From the NCBI RefSeq assembly GCF_004168585.1, contig NZ_PGVH01000005.1, positions 29,773 through 93,772 on the forward strand: 64,000 nt of DNA, in the 5' to 3' direction. Positions 30,032 through 40,290 of this stretch are shown piece after piece. Made by a program: the position numbers and the translations under genes. Within the stretch, counting starts at the first letter, position 1. Every line of letters starts with the position of its first letter. Source of the stretch: Shewanella sp. OPT22 (GTDB lineage Bacteria; Pseudomonadota; Gammaproteobacteria; Enterobacterales; Shewanellaceae). Under the pieces are notes generated by a model. That model was given only the letters and a program-made list of their open reading frames with translations, did no database searches and had not been told where the DNA came from.

Positions 30032-31818
30032 TAGTACACATCCTTCTGGTAACGTTTGTTGATTCGTAATTCGTTATAAAATGCTTCGGCTTGCTCTACA
30101 TCTAACCCGCCATGTTGCTGTGCGATCGCTAATAAGGCTTGATGGACGTCCTTCGCCATATGTTTTGCATCACCACAAATGTAGAGATGTGCGCCAGTTT
30201 GCAGCCATTGCCATACGTCTTCGCCTTGCTCAAGCAATCGATGTTGAACATAGACTTTTTCAGCTTGATCACGAGAGAAAGCTACATCTAAACGACTTAA
30301 TACCCCTTTTTTAAGAAATTGCTGCCACTCAGTTTGATATAAGAAGTCTTGTTCAAAATGCGGGTTACCAAAGAATAACCAGCTATCTCCAGTTACTTTG
30401 TCAGTCGAGCGTTGCTGTAGGAATGCTCGAAATGGCGCAACACCAGTTCCAGGTCCAACCATGATGATTGCGGTTGCAGGATCATCTGGTAAACGAAAGT
30501 GCGAGTTTGGCTCAACGTACACTTTTACCGTTTGCCCTTCTTCACTTTCCGATAAGAAACGAGAAGCAGCACCTAGACGCAGTGTGCCTTGACGTTCATC
30601 TACTACTTTAGCAACTGTAAGATGTACTTCTTCATCTACTTCATCTTGGCTTGAGGCAATGGAGTACAATCTTGGTGTTAACGGACGCAGTACATTCACA
30701 AATTGCTCAGCGGTCACGCTTGCTGGATATTCACTAATAAGCTCTATCACCTGATGGTGAGTGATGTAATCTCTAAGTTGTTCTTTATGCTCAACTAACT
30801 TACTCAGCTTTTCGTTCTGGGCATACTCAGCCCATGCTGACACTACACTTGGCGTAAGCTGGGTCAGTTCTTTTTCTTCCGTGAGTATGTGCTGCAACGT
30901 GTTGTCACCGACAGCCTCATCACGCGAAAACCCAAGAGTGGTGATGATTTCATATACTAGCGCTGGTCGATTACTGAACCACACTCCTAATGCATCACCG
31001 ACTTGATAAGTAATGCCTGAGCCTGCAAGATCAATTTCAACATGACGAACATCTCGATCAGAATCACGACCGGTGAGCTTTTGACTGACAATTAACTCAG
31101 CAGCGAACGGATTTGCTTTGGTATACCCCTGAACTTGTTGAGTTGCTGAGCCATGGGTATTTAACGGCACCACTTGTGCTGTCTTAGTCACCGTCTTCTC
31201 TAATTCAACCACCAGCGCTTGTGACCATGACTCTGCTGTCGCATCATAATCCACATCACACTCTGTGAGCGGCACAATTTCTTGTGCCCCTAATTCAACG
31301 AGACGTTTGCTGAAGTCTTTTCCTGTTTGACAAAAATACTCATAACTGGAGTCACCTAGTGCCAGTACTGAGAACTTGAGACCAGAGAGGTTTGGGGCGC
31401 GCTTTGAGTGCAAAAACTGGTATAAGGCTACTGCGTCATCAGGCGCTTCGCCTTCACCATGGGTGCTCACAATCATCACTATGTGACTTTCACTTTTGAG
31501 CTGACGTGGTGAATAATCAGCCATAGAAATCAGTTCAACACTGAGTCCTTGAGCTTGATACTGTGCCGCTGTCTTTTCTGCAATACTTCGCCCATTACCT
31601 GTTTGGCTACCATAAAGCAGTTTGATTACTGCAGTAGGTTCCGCACTTTCATTGGCAGACACAGGTAAATCTGATTTCAATTGGCCAGCAAAATAGCCGC
31701 TAAGCCACGCTTTTTGAATTGGAGTGAGATCGGTCGTTAATCCCGTCAAGGACTCAAGTTGTCTTGCGGTTAACGGCGAAGCTGAAGTTAAAACAGAATC
31801 AAGCACAGTATTTACCAT
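30031..31818 (-). CDS. cysJ: Sulfite reductase flavoprotein alpha subunit
   Basis: CysJ passes electrons from NADPH through FAD and FMN to CysI. A flavodoxin domain (LLYGSQTGNG at about 68-76; STHGEGEAPDD) is followed by an FAD domain (RLYSIASS) and an NADPH domain (GPGTGVAPFRAFLQ), ending in RYQKDVY as in E. coli. It is the first gene of cysJIH. Confidence 0.95.
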   Translation of the reverse strand: MVNTVLDSVLTSASPLTARQLESLTGLTTDLTPIQKAWLSGYFAGQLKSDLPVSANESAEPTAVIKLLYGSQTGNGRSIAEKTAAQYQAQGLSVELISMADYSPRQLKSESHIVMIVSTHGEGEAPDDAVALYQFLHSKRAPNLSGLKFSVLALGDSSYEYFCQTGKDFSKRLVELGAQEIVPLTECDVDYDATAESWSQALVVELEKTVTKTAQVVPLNTHGSATQQVQGYTKANPFAAELIVSQKLTGRDSDRDVRHVEIDLAGSGITYQVGDALGVWFSNRPALVYEIITTLGFSRDEAVGDNTLQHILTEEKELTQLTPSVVSAWAEYAQNEKLSKLVEHKEQLRDYITHHQVIELISEYPASVTAEQFVNVLRPLTPRLYSIASSQDEVDEEVHLTVAKVVDERQGTLRLGAASRFLSESEEGQTVKVYVEPNSHFRLPDDPATAIIMVGPGTGVAPFRAFLQQRSTDKVTGDSWLFFGNPHFEQDFLYQTEWQQFLKKGVLSRLDVAFSRDQAEKVYVQHRLLEQGEDVWQWLQTGAHLYICGDAKHMAKDVHQALLAIAQQHGGLDVEQAEAFYNELRINKRYQKDVY

Positions 31819-31899
31819 CCCTAGCAGGAAGTCTCAAAATATGTGCAAGCTTAGCTCAGGTTCTTATACTTAAATAAGAATAAAAAATAATTTTTAATA

Positions 31900-31920
31900 A
31901 CCTTTAGGAATAAGAAGGCT
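31900..31920 (-). promoter_or_regulatory. Candidate CysB-type operator upstream of cysJ
   Basis: It is the partner of the site before cobA: a CCTT...AAGG dyad containing ATAAGAA. A second dyad, TTCTTAT-N6-ATAAGAA (31861-31880), uses the same half-site closer to the gene. The factor is inferred, not shown. Confidence 0.5.
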
Positions 31921-31957
31921 ATCAGAACTTATATTAACAAACTTTTACAACTTACTT

Positions 31958-31987
31958 CCCTTGAATTCATCGATTTGCCCCTCATAT
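31958..31987 (+). promoter_or_regulatory. Sigma-32-like heat-shock promoter of hslVU
   Basis: CTTGAA (31960-31965) is followed after 12 bases by CCCCTCATAT (31978-31987), close to the heat-shock consensus CTTGAAA ... CCCCATnT. It lies about 50 bp before the hslV start. hslVU is a heat-shock operon in E. coli. Confidence 0.65.
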
Positions 31988-32037
31988 CTGAAAATAAGAA
32001 TTACTGCAGTTTGCAGCATTAATTAGAGGAACTCCCT

Positions 32038-32562
32038 GTGACTACAATCGTATCAGTACGCCGTAATAATCAAGTTGTTATTGCAGGTGACGGACAAGTT
32101 TCATTAGGCAATACCGTAATGAAAGGTAATGCCAAAAAGGTCCGCCGTTTATATCATGAAAAAGTATTAGCAGGTTTCGCTGGCGGTACCGCTGATGCGT
32201 TCACGCTGTTTGAACGTTTCGAAGCGAAACTAGAAATGCACCAAGGACATTTATTACGTTCAGCCGTTGAGTTAGCCAAAGATTGGCGAACCGATCGCAT
32301 GCTACGCAAACTCGAAGCTATGTTGGTTGTGGCGAACGAAGAAAGTTCATTGATCATCACCGGTAATGGTGATGTTGTGCAACCAGAACACGATTTAGTT
32401 GCCATTGGTTCAGGTGGTAATTTTGCTCAAGCAGCAGCATTGGCTTTGATCGAAAATACGGACTTGAGTGCAAAAGAAATTGCCGAAAAAGCACTGACGA
32501 TTGCTGGTGATATTTGTGTCTTCACCAACCAGCACAAAACAGTTGAAGAATTAAACTACTAA
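32038..32562 (+). CDS. hslV: ATP-dependent protease HslVU peptidase subunit
   Basis: A GTG start with GAGGAAC upstream. After Met removal the N-terminal Thr (MTTIVSVRR) is the nucleophile of this proteasome-like subunit; [13 protein letters not shown] and the GSGGNFA segment are typical. At 174 residues it is complete. hslU follows after 18 bp. Confidence 0.97.
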   Translation: MTTIVSVRRNNQVVIAGDGQVSLGNTVMKGNAKKVRRLYHEKVLAGFAGGTADAFTLFERFEAKLEMHQGHLLRSAVELAKDWRTDRMLRKLEAMLVVANEESSLIITGNGDVVQPEHDLVAIGSGGNFAQAAALALIENTDLSAKEIAEKALTIAGDICVFTNQHKTVEELNY

Positions 32563-32580
32563 TCGGAGCGGTATTAGATT

Positions 32581-33906
32581 ATGTCTCAAATGACTCCACG
32601 TGAAATTGTTCACGAACTTGATGCACACATTATTGGTCAGCAAAAAGCAAAACGCTCCGTAGCGATTGCCTTACGTAACCGCTGGCGCCGTATGCAATTA
32701 GACAGCGATCTTCGTCAAGAGATCACCCCAAAAAACATCTTGATGATTGGCCCTACTGGTGTCGGTAAAACTGAAATTGCTCGCCGTTTAGCAAAATTAG
32801 CAAATGCACCGTTCATCAAGGTAGAAGCGACAAAATTTACTGAAGTCGGTTATGTCGGTAAAGAAGTCGAGCAAATAATTCGTGACTTGACCGATTCAGC
32901 TATCAAGCTGACTCGTGAACAACAAATGAAGCAAGTTCGCCATCGTGCAGAAGAAGCTGCTGAAGAACGTGTACTCGATGCCTTATTGCCACCAGTCAAA
33001 GATGACTGGGATCAAGACAGCAATAAAGATTCTTCAACCCGTCAGGTTTTCCGTAAGAAGTTACGTGAAGGACAACTCGATGATAAAGAAATCGAGATTG
33101 ATGTTGCAGCGCCTCAAGTCGGCGTAGAGATCATTTCTCCTCCAGGAATGGAAGAAATGACTAACCAGCTTCAGGGCTTATTCCAAAATATGGGACAAAC
33201 CCCTTCTAAACGTAAGAAGCTGAAGATCAAAGATGCAATGAAGCAGCTTACTGAAGAAGAAGCGGCGAAATTAGTCAATCAAGATGATTTAAAAGAATCG
33301 GCCATCGAGCTGGTTGAACAACACGGTATTGTGTTCTTAGACGAGATCGACAAGATTTGTAAGCGTGGCGATACTTCAGGCCCTGATGTGTCTCGTGAAG
33401 GTGTGCAACGTGATCTTCTGCCTCTGGTTGAAGGCTGCACCGTAAATACTAAACACGGCATGGTAAAAACCGATCATATTCTGTTCATTGCGTCAGGTGC
33501 ATTCCAAATGGCGAAGCCATCAGATCTGATCCCAGAACTGCAAGGTCGTTTGCCAATCCGCGTTGAATTAGATGCACTTTCTTCTGATGACTTTAAACGT
33601 ATTTTGACTGAACCCAATGCGTCGCTTACTGAGCAATATGTAGCATTGATGTCTACTGAAGGCGTAACCATTGAATTCGCTGACAGCGGTATTGAAGCCA
33701 TTGCCAATGCCGCATGGCAAGTGAACGAACGTACTGAGAATATCGGTGCGCGTCGTCTCCACACCGTCATGGAGCGCTTGATGGAAGAAATGTCCTATGA
33801 TGCTTCTGACAAATCGGGTGAGTCACTGGTGGTTGATGAAGCTTATGTTAAGTCTCACCTAGACAATTTAGTTCAAAATGAAGATCTCAGCCGTTTTGTG
33901 CTTTAA
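32581..33906 (+). CDS. hslU: HslU unfoldase ATPase subunit
   Basis: HslU is the AAA+ partner of HslV. Walker [10 protein letters not shown] is at 57-65, Walker [11 protein letters not shown] around 250, and the pore motif GYVGK is present; the I-domain lies between. It ends in NEDLSRFVL, the C-terminal tail that docks into HslV. The length of 441 residues is standard. Confidence 0.97.
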   Translation: MSQMTPREIVHELDAHIIGQQKAKRSVAIALRNRWRRMQLDSDLRQEITPKNILMIGPTGVGKTEIARRLAKLANAPFIKVEATKFTEVGYVGKEVEQIIRDLTDSAIKLTREQQMKQVRHRAEEAAEERVLDALLPPVKDDWDQDSNKDSSTRQVFRKKLREGQLDDKEIEIDVAAPQVGVEIISPPGMEEMTNQLQGLFQNMGQTPSKRKKLKIKDAMKQLTEEEAAKLVNQDDLKESAIELVEQHGIVFLDEIDKICKRGDTSGPDVSREGVQRDLLPLVEGCTVNTKHGMVKTDHILFIASGAFQMAKPSDLIPELQGRLPIRVELDALSSDDFKRILTEPNASLTEQYVALMSTEGVTIEFADSGIEAIANAAWQVNERTENIGARRLHTVMERLMEEMSYDASDKSGESLVVDEAYVKSHLDNLVQNEDLSRFVL

Positions 33907-33918
33907 TCTAAATATTAT

Positions 33919-33946
33919 CCGTTATGCAGCCACAGCTGCATAACGG
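33919..33946 (+). terminator. Hairpin after hslU
   Basis: A perfect 12-bp stem (33919-33930 with 33935-33946) with a 4-nt loop. The T run after it is weak, so it may attenuate rather than fully terminate before the DUF971 gene. Confidence 0.55.
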
Positions 33947-33971
33947 TTATTAAAAGAAAAGAGTACTGACT

Positions 33972-34355
33972 ATGCCTGCACCAAAAGTTACCCAGCTCAA
34001 ACTCAAACAAAAAAGCCGTTTACTCGTAATTGCTTTTGCCGATAACACCGCCGGTGAATTGAGTTGCGAATTTTTACGTGTTCATTCTCCGTCAGCCGAA
34101 GTTCAAGGTCACGGCACTCCCATTTTGGTCACTAATAAGAAACAGGTGAATATCAGCAATATTGAACCCGTGGGTCACTATGGCGTGAAGCTGGTTTTTG
34201 ATGATGGCCATGATACTGGTATTTACTCTTGGGAAGTCTTACATCATTTGGTCAGTCATCATCAATCATTGTGGCAAAGTTATCTGGAACGTTTAACAAA
34301 CGAGAAAGGTTCGCGTGAGGCCATCATTCCAATGGTTGTAAAATATCGTCCTTAA
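33972..34355 (+). CDS. DUF971 domain protein
   Basis: A 127-residue protein with the DUF971 fold (the N-terminal domain of gamma-butyrobetaine hydroxylases): LSCEFLRVHSPSAEVQG, then PVGHYGVKLVFDDGHDTGIYSW. It commonly follows hslU in Shewanella and Vibrio. Stand-alone DUF971 proteins have been proposed to act in Fe-S or iron chemistry, but no role is proven here. Confidence 0.85.
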   Translation: MPAPKVTQLKLKQKSRLLVIAFADNTAGELSCEFLRVHSPSAEVQGHGTPILVTNKKQVNISNIEPVGHYGVKLVFDDGHDTGIYSWEVLHHLVSHHQSLWQSYLERLTNEKGSREAIIPMVVKYRP

Positions 34356-34541
34356 TATTTAATTTAACATCGCATAATACAGCTCAAAGCACCATTACGG
34401 ACCGATAATTATCTCTTTCTATTAATCCATCTTCATTATAAATCAACCTCTTATTCAGCCCCTATTCAGCCGTTACCCCTTTAAATAAAATTTCATAAAA
34501 AAGTATTAAAAATTAATTGTTATAATCGAAGGGTGTGAAGT

Positions 34542-36314
34542 ATGAGTGTGAAATATAGAAAATCTCTGATCGCTGTCGCGGTTACCTTATGTGTTTCAAC
34601 AGGAGCCTCTGCTGCAAACATTGTTAACTTAACCCAACAAACTAAGTCACACCCTCTGCTTGGACGCAGTAGAACAATGCCAGGTGCAGCAGGGTTGGGC
34701 AGCAGCCAACCACAAGTCACACTTGATGCGAAAACAACTTACCGAATTGTGTCTGAAGTGAAATTCAAAAATGGCACAACAAAATACCGATTACAACAAT
34801 ATTATGATGGAGTGCCCGTTTACAACTCCACCATCGTTTCAGAAAAAAGTAATTTTAAAAATGTCATAGACCAGCCGGTTATCGGTTCTGCGGTGAATGG
34901 ACTCCAACAAGATAATGTATCCTCTACGCCTTCTATATCTGAAGAGCAGGCTTTCAAAGTTTCAGCAGCCAATCATGATGAATCTAAAAGTGTGAGTAAC
35001 ATTAACTCTTTATCTAAAAAAAGCGCTAAGTTATGGGTATTCATGGTAGGAAACCAGCCACACTTGGCTTATAAAACTTCTTTTATTTTGCAACATGGAA
35101 ACAAAGTATCACGTCCGACAACACTCGTTGATGCTCACTCTGGAAAAGTACTTAAAAAATGGAATAGCATGGAACACGTGTTGATTGGAACAGGCGCAGG
35201 TGGTAATCCAAACACTGGCGAATATTATTACGGTGACAGCAAAGACCACCCCAAGCTTGACTTAACGGTACAAAACTCAGCAAATGGTAAAGAATGTGTT
35301 TTTGACACCCCTCAAGTTCGAACCGTTTCTGTACACAACAAAGAGTTTGGTAAAGATGCCCTAGGACGTTTCGTCGATCCTACTGCGCAATACAACAATC
35401 AACCTATATCTTATGATTGTTCTCAAAGTACCGCATACCAAGAAAAAGAGATTAATGGCGCTTATGGGGTAACTAATGATGCCCACGCTTTCGGCACGAT
35501 TATCTATAACATGTACGAGGACTGGTTTGACCAATCACCGTTACAGCACCGAGACAAGTTTGGTCGAAAAGTAGATGAACAACTGCTCATGCGGGTTCAT
35601 TATGGGAAAAACTTTAATAATGCCTTCTGGGATTCACAAGAGATGAATTTTGGTGACGGCGGTCCAGAATACGTTGACAGAACCATCGGTGGTATTGTCG
35701 TTGGCAAAAAAAAGGTCGATGCTTTTTACCCGTTTGTCACCTTAGACGTAACGGCTCATGAAGTCAGCCATGGCTTTACTCAATACAATTCAGGCCTGCA
35801 AGGCGGCCACTCTGATAAGCCAGGTGTTGCCTGTGAAGCTTGCTCGATCAATGAAGCTTTCTCTGACATGGCTGGAGAAGCGGCTAAGAACTTCGCCTAC
35901 GGAAAAAATAACTTCGAGACAGGTGAAGCTATCGTCAAAGATCCCTCAGCAATTGGCAGTACCTCAATAAGAAGCTTAAAAAATCCATCAGCGGATGGAC
36001 ATACCGTCGATACTGAACCTCAATATCGTCAAATGATCCAGGACGCCGTCGATAACAAGGCTGAAGTCGATGAACATGCTGGTGCAGGTATATACGACAA
36101 GGCTTTTTATGAGCTTGCCACAAGCGATAATTGGACAACTCGAAAGGCCTTTACGGTATTTGTCGATGCAAACAAGCTTTACTGGAATAAAGATACCACT
36201 TTTGATAGCGGTGCATGTGGTGTTATACAAGCTGCCGAAGACAACGGATACAGTTCCCAAGATGTTGAAGGTGCCTTTGATGCAGTAAATGTAGATTACT
36301 CACAATGTGACTAA
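34542..36314 (+). CDS. Secreted M4 (thermolysin/vibriolysin-type) zinc metalloprotease
   Basis: A signal peptide (to about residue 25, SAA) is followed by an FTP/PepSY propeptide (about 60-210) and the M4 catalytic domain. The zinc site is HEVSH at 406-410 with Glu438 in NEAFSDMAGE. Between them is a Cys-containing insert (GVACEACS) as in vibriolysin-like enzymes. No C-terminal PPC domain is present. It is probably a secreted broad-specificity protease. Confidence 0.92.
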   Translation: MSVKYRKSLIAVAVTLCVSTGASAANIVNLTQQTKSHPLLGRSRTMPGAAGLGSSQPQVTLDAKTTYRIVSEVKFKNGTTKYRLQQYYDGVPVYNSTIVSEKSNFKNVIDQPVIGSAVNGLQQDNVSSTPSISEEQAFKVSAANHDESKSVSNINSLSKKSAKLWVFMVGNQPHLAYKTSFILQHGNKVSRPTTLVDAHSGKVLKKWNSMEHVLIGTGAGGNPNTGEYYYGDSKDHPKLDLTVQNSANGKECVFDTPQVRTVSVHNKEFGKDALGRFVDPTAQYNNQPISYDCSQSTAYQEKEINGAYGVTNDAHAFGTIIYNMYEDWFDQSPLQHRDKFGRKVDEQLLMRVHYGKNFNNAFWDSQEMNFGDGGPEYVDRTIGGIVVGKKKVDAFYPFVTLDVTAHEVSHGFTQYNSGLQGGHSDKPGVACEACSINEAFSDMAGEAAKNFAYGKNNFETGEAIVKDPSAIGSTSIRSLKNPSADGHTVDTEPQYRQMIQDAVDNKAEVDEHAGAGIYDKAFYELATSDNWTTRKAFTVFVDANKLYWNKDTTFDSGACGVIQAAEDNGYSSQDVEGAFDAVNVDYSQCD

Positions 36315-36346
36315 TAAAGCACTTGCTATTATTGCTCATTTCTCTT

Positions 36347-36381
36347 AAAACGCTCTTTAACACTGTTAAGGAGCGTTTTTT
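36347..36381 (+). terminator. Hairpin terminator that contains the next gene's ribosome binding site
   Basis: The arms 36347-36361 and 36365-36379 pair over 15 bp with one G-T wobble and a three-base loop, followed by T residues. The sequence AAGGAG (36368-36373), eight bases before ATG 36382, lies wholly in the 3' arm. It should both end the M4 protease transcript and mask the following start in read-through RNA. Confidence 0.75.
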
Positions 36382-37149
36382 ATGAATCTATCACAAGAGC
36401 TTGCAAGCCGCCGCCTTCAAGGCACACCCGGCGATGAGTTACCAACATCTCAACGACCAACTAATTTTGAGCAAGCTTTCTCTCTTCAACAGCAAGTATC
36501 TGATCGCTATTGTGACCTCGCTGCAACCAGAGTTAATGGCTGGAAGTGTGTGTTACCGACATCAACCGTCACCATGTTAGCGCCGTTATTCGAAAACGGT
36601 ATGCAAACTCAAACCAAAAACTGTGTTCTATTTACTTCCAAAGAAAATATGGCTCTGGTTGAGCCCGAAATAGCCAGTGTTTTCTGTAGCGACCTACCCG
36701 TCCGTGATCAGCCTTATACTGAGCAAGAAATTGAAGCGGCAATTGGTAGTACTCATTTTGCTTTAGAATTGATGCAAAGTCGTTACATCGCTCCTGAAAA
36801 AGTGTCTTTTTATGAAGCACTAGCGGATGGATTACTAAACCAAGGCGTTTATATAGGACCTGAAGTGCCAACTCATTTTTCATTAGAGCAAATGGCAACA
36901 TTTCAACTGTCTATCACCTCCGACTCCGAAGTCCATATTGATAAACAAGTCAATCACCCAAACCATCACCCAAGGGTAGCTATCTATTGGTTAGTCAATG
37001 AGCTGAGAGAGCGGGGAATTGCCATAAAAGCCAATGACAAAGTAATTACAGGTTCTTATGCCGGAATTGTAAAAGTTCCTTTCAATAAACCCATTTCGTT
37101 TAAGTATGGGGATTTAGGCGAATTCAAGGTAACATTTCAGACTAAATAA
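36382..37149 (+). CDS. 2-keto-4-pentenoate hydratase-like protein (FAH superfamily)
   Basis: The 255-residue protein has the MhpD/FAH layout: an RRLQGTPGDELPTSQRP opening, GWKCVLPT, a metal-site region VEPEIASVF, and a GSYAGIVKVPFNK end. Such enzymes hydrate 2-keto-4-enoic acids or cleave or decarboxylate related acids. No degradation pathway genes accompany it, so the substrate is unknown. Its ribosome binding site is buried in the preceding hairpin. Confidence 0.75.
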   Translation: MNLSQELASRRLQGTPGDELPTSQRPTNFEQAFSLQQQVSDRYCDLAATRVNGWKCVLPTSTVTMLAPLFENGMQTQTKNCVLFTSKENMALVEPEIASVFCSDLPVRDQPYTEQEIEAAIGSTHFALELMQSRYIAPEKVSFYEALADGLLNQGVYIGPEVPTHFSLEQMATFQLSITSDSEVHIDKQVNHPNHHPRVAIYWLVNELRERGIAIKANDKVITGSYAGIVKVPFNKPISFKYGDLGEFKVTFQTK

Positions 37150-37182
37150 CAGAGGTTACTATGTGACCATCACTGATGCCGC

Positions 37183-37794
37183 TTATTGTGCGGCATCTTT
37201 TGTGCTGAAGTTTGGCACCACCACATAAGCATGTTGATCCCAATCATATTTATACGTTTTATCCTGCCATTGATAATAACTTTTACCATTTTTCATAACC
37301 ATTCTGGCATTAGCTGGCAAGCTTGAGATACCTGTTGCGTAATCCATTCCTGTGGTAACACTTTGCTGCTGAATGACAACTGGTTCAGGCTGAGGTTCAG
37401 ATTGGTGATACAACCACTTCCCTGCTTCATACGCTAACGGAACCGTGATTGCTGCCCCGACAAAATCGTCCCAATGGTTATGTCGATACCACCAAGGCCA
37501 GCTACGCCGCCAATAAGGGGCATTCCAATGTCTGTGCGCCCAATGACGACGAGACCAATAATCTCTGCGATGTTCATGCCACCAATGACGGTTATGCCAT
37601 CGTCTAACATGATGTCTATGATGAAATCCTGTCAACAAAAAAGGCTGACGAGTAAAGCTGCTACCATGTGCTTCAGAAAATTGCGGCACTTGCTGTTGTA
37701 CTAATGCATTGTTAGCCCAGAGCGGCCAAGATGCACTCAGCATCACAACAACACCAAGTCGTTTGATAAGAGATAGGGTCATAATTCGATGCAT
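37183..37794 (-). CDS. Secreted His/Trp/Arg-rich protein with DUF6515-like C-terminus
   Basis: The ATG at 37794 has GGAGG upstream. A signal peptide (cleaved near LWA) precedes an extraordinary stretch, about residues 58-110, rich in His, Trp and Arg (for example HRHHVRRWHNRHWWHEHRR). The C-terminal 40 residues (LPANARMVMKNGKSYYQWQ ... YDWDQHAYVVVP) resemble the DUF6515 repeat and are shared with the next protein upstream. The histidine content suggests metal binding, which is inference. Confidence 0.65.
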   Translation of the reverse strand: MHRIMTLSLIKRLGVVVMLSASWPLWANNALVQQQVPQFSEAHGSSFTRQPFLLTGFHHRHHVRRWHNRHWWHEHRRDYWSRRHWAHRHWNAPYWRRSWPWWYRHNHWDDFVGAAITVPLAYEAGKWLYHQSEPQPEPVVIQQQSVTTGMDYATGISSLPANARMVMKNGKSYYQWQDKTYKYDWDQHAYVVVPNFSTKDAAQ

Positions 37795-37883
37795 ATTACT
37801 CCTCCTCAACTTACGCCACTAGATTATGTTATCAGTATATATAACGGTCATTTTTCATTCAACACAACTGACAAAGCTTTAAT

Positions 37884-38504
37884 TTACTTTTCATGCGCCT
37901 TTACATTTGTAGGAAGGTACAAATGCTTTGACCAGTCATAGTGATAAAACTTGCCTTGTGACTGATAATAAGTTTTACCGTCTTTGATTATGGTTTTGGC
38001 ATTATCAGGTAATTTTTTTAATCCTTGAGCTGAATCGCTACCTTTTTTAGATAGGTCAGAAGAAGTTGAACTTGAATCAGGCATCTGCGCTTTCTGTTCA
38101 TCAGGTTTATCCAATGACTTTTCGGCTTCTTGTTCTGCAACACCTGCAATAGTGCCAAGTAATGCACCTTTATCTACACCTGCGCTCACATTAACTTGAT
38201 GCTCATGATGTTTTCGGAATTTCCATGACTGACCCCAAGCATGCTTACCATGGGGCACAGGATCGTCCAATGGATCAGGTCGAGGTAAACTCTCAGCTTG
38301 TTTTTTAAATTCATCCCACAAACCGACCTTTTGTATTCTTAAATTGGGTTCTGCACCCACCGCAATAGTATGAGGCTGATTTAACCAGGCAGTTGAGCTT
38401 TGCATAGAATCAGAAAAGTTTAGATTGCTTTTTGCTTGTAACATAAAAGCACTCAAACACAACATCGAAGAAACTGTGAACACAGAGAATAATGATAATT
38501 TCAT
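37884..38504 (-). CDS. Secreted protein with DUF6515-like C-terminus, paralogue of its neighbour
   Basis: From ATG 38504, with GGAG before it, the 206-residue product has a signal peptide and a charged, low-complexity middle. Its C-terminal motif LPDNAKTIIKDGKTYYQSQ ... YHYDWSKHLYLP matches that of the adjacent gene at about two thirds of positions, while the N-terminal parts are unrelated. The pair probably arose by duplication and is co-transcribed. Confidence 0.6.
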   Translation of the reverse strand: MKLSLFSVFTVSSMLCLSAFMLQAKSNLNFSDSMQSSTAWLNQPHTIAVGAEPNLRIQKVGLWDEFKKQAESLPRPDPLDDPVPHGKHAWGQSWKFRKHHEHQVNVSAGVDKGALLGTIAGVAEQEAEKSLDKPDEQKAQMPDSSSTSSDLSKKGSDSAQGLKKLPDNAKTIIKDGKTYYQSQGKFYHYDWSKHLYLPTNVKAHEK

Positions 38505-38689
38505 AAACAACTCCAACGACTATCAACGAACACATTGATAATAAAGTCTGTTTATTAGTTTTATATCTAAGTCCATACTTTGTACAGAAAACAACCAGAA
38601 TTAATCATATTCGAAATAATTTGATATGACGCACAATTCTCAAAAATGCTATAGTTCGGCCATATTAATTATCTTTCATCTAGGAACTT

Positions 38690-40159
38690 ATGAGTTTTAA
38701 GGATTTAAGAAGTTTTATCGATCACTTAGAGGCTAATGGCGAACTCAAACGCATCAGTCACGAAGTTGATCCTAATCTTGAAATGACTGAAATCGCCGAC
38801 CGAGTGCTTCGAGCACAAGGCCCTGCTTTGCTCTTCGAAAACCCGACCGGACATACCATGCCGGTATTGGCCAATCTGTTTGGTACGCCTAAACGTGTTG
38901 CGATGGCGCTCGGAAAGCAAGATCCGCTTGAACTTCGTGAAGTCGGTGAATTGTTGGCTTTTCTTAAAGAGCCTGAGCCACCAGCAGGCTTTAAAGACGC
39001 CATTAGTAAAATCCCTAAGTTTTCACAGGCACTAAAAATGCCGACCAAAACGGTCAGATCAGCACCTTGTCAGGAAGTCGTGCTCAAGGGAGATGATGTA
39101 GATTTAACTCAGCTGCCGATTCAGCACTGCTGGCCAGGTGATGTTGCGCCACTCATGACGTGGGGCTTGACCATTACTAAAGGCCCGAGACAAAAACGTC
39201 AGAACCTCGGAATTTATCGACAGCAACTGCTTGGCAAGAATAAGCTTATTATGCGTTGGCTCGATCACCGTGGTGGCGCTTTAGACTTTAAAGATTTCAA
39301 AGAAAAGCACCCTGGTGAAAAATACCCTGTAGTTGTCGCTTTTGGTAGTGATCCTGCAACCATTTTAGGCGCAGTAACGCCAGTGCCTGACTCCATGAGC
39401 GAGTACGCCTTTGCAGGCTTATTACGCCAAGAGCGCACAGAAGTTTGCAGTGCCATTAGCTGTGACTTAGAAGCCCCAGCCACCAGCGAGATCATTCTTG
39501 AAGGTTACATTGACCCTGAAGAAACCGCTGAAGAAGGCCCATATGGTGATCACACGGGTTATTATAACGAAACAGAATCGTTCCCAGTATTTACGGTCAC
39601 GCATATTACTCATCGAAAAGACGCCATTTATCACAGCACTTACACTGGCCGTCCACCCGATGAGCCAGCGATGTTAGGTGTGGCACTTAACGAAGTGTTT
39701 GTGCCTATCCTGCGAAAACAATATCCAGAAATTATCGATTTTTATTTACCACCAGAAGGTTGTTCATACCGTATGGCAGTAATATCAATCCGTAAACAGT
39801 ATCCGGGACATGCAAAGCGCATTATGATGGGCGCTTGGTCTTTTTTACGCCAATTTATGTACACCAAGTTCATCATCATCGTTGATGAAGATGTGAATTG
39901 CCGTGATTGGAATGATGTGATTTGGGCCATTACGACCCGTATGGACCCAACACGTGATACCACTATGATTGATAACACACCTATTGATTATTTAGACTTT
40001 GCTTCGCCAGTCGCTGGTCTTGGCTCGAAAATGGGTTTGGATGCGACCAATAAATGGGAAGGTGAAACTACTCGCGAGTGGGGCACACCTATTGTGATGG
40101 ATGAAGCCGTAAAACAAAAAGTTGATGACATTTGGGATCAACTTGGCATAGATAATTAG
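38690..40159 (+). CDS. ubiD: 3-octaprenyl-4-hydroxybenzoate carboxy-lyase
   Basis: UbiD decarboxylates the prenylated hydroxybenzoate in ubiquinone synthesis, using prenylated FMN from UbiX. The family core is intact over 489 residues, including [30 protein letters not shown] and the E-R-E network region. fre follows 131 bp later, the classic ubiD-fre pairing. Confidence 0.96.
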   Translation: MSFKDLRSFIDHLEANGELKRISHEVDPNLEMTEIADRVLRAQGPALLFENPTGHTMPVLANLFGTPKRVAMALGKQDPLELREVGELLAFLKEPEPPAGFKDAISKIPKFSQALKMPTKTVRSAPCQEVVLKGDDVDLTQLPIQHCWPGDVAPLMTWGLTITKGPRQKRQNLGIYRQQLLGKNKLIMRWLDHRGGALDFKDFKEKHPGEKYPVVVAFGSDPATILGAVTPVPDSMSEYAFAGLLRQERTEVCSAISCDLEAPATSEIILEGYIDPEETAEEGPYGDHTGYYNETESFPVFTVTHITHRKDAIYHSTYTGRPPDEPAMLGVALNEVFVPILRKQYPEIIDFYLPPEGCSYRMAVISIRKQYPGHAKRIMMGAWSFLRQFMYTKFIIIVDEDVNCRDWNDVIWAITTRMDPTRDTTMIDNTPIDYLDFASPVAGLGSKMGLDATNKWEGETTREWGTPIVMDEAVKQKVDDIWDQLGIDN

Positions 40160-40290
40160 TACAATAAGTGCCTGAAGATAAGTTCGTTGGACATTATCCT
40201 CAGGTACTTAAAAAACCTATAAATAAGCGATGCGCAGACCATGCGCTCAGCTTAACTAATAATGATAAATCAAGGAAACACGGAAGCGAG

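Noticed and set aside
40168..40290. N-terminal extension of fre
   Set aside because: The extra 41 residues have no resemblance to Fre, and a proper ribosome binding site precedes the internal ATG at 40291.
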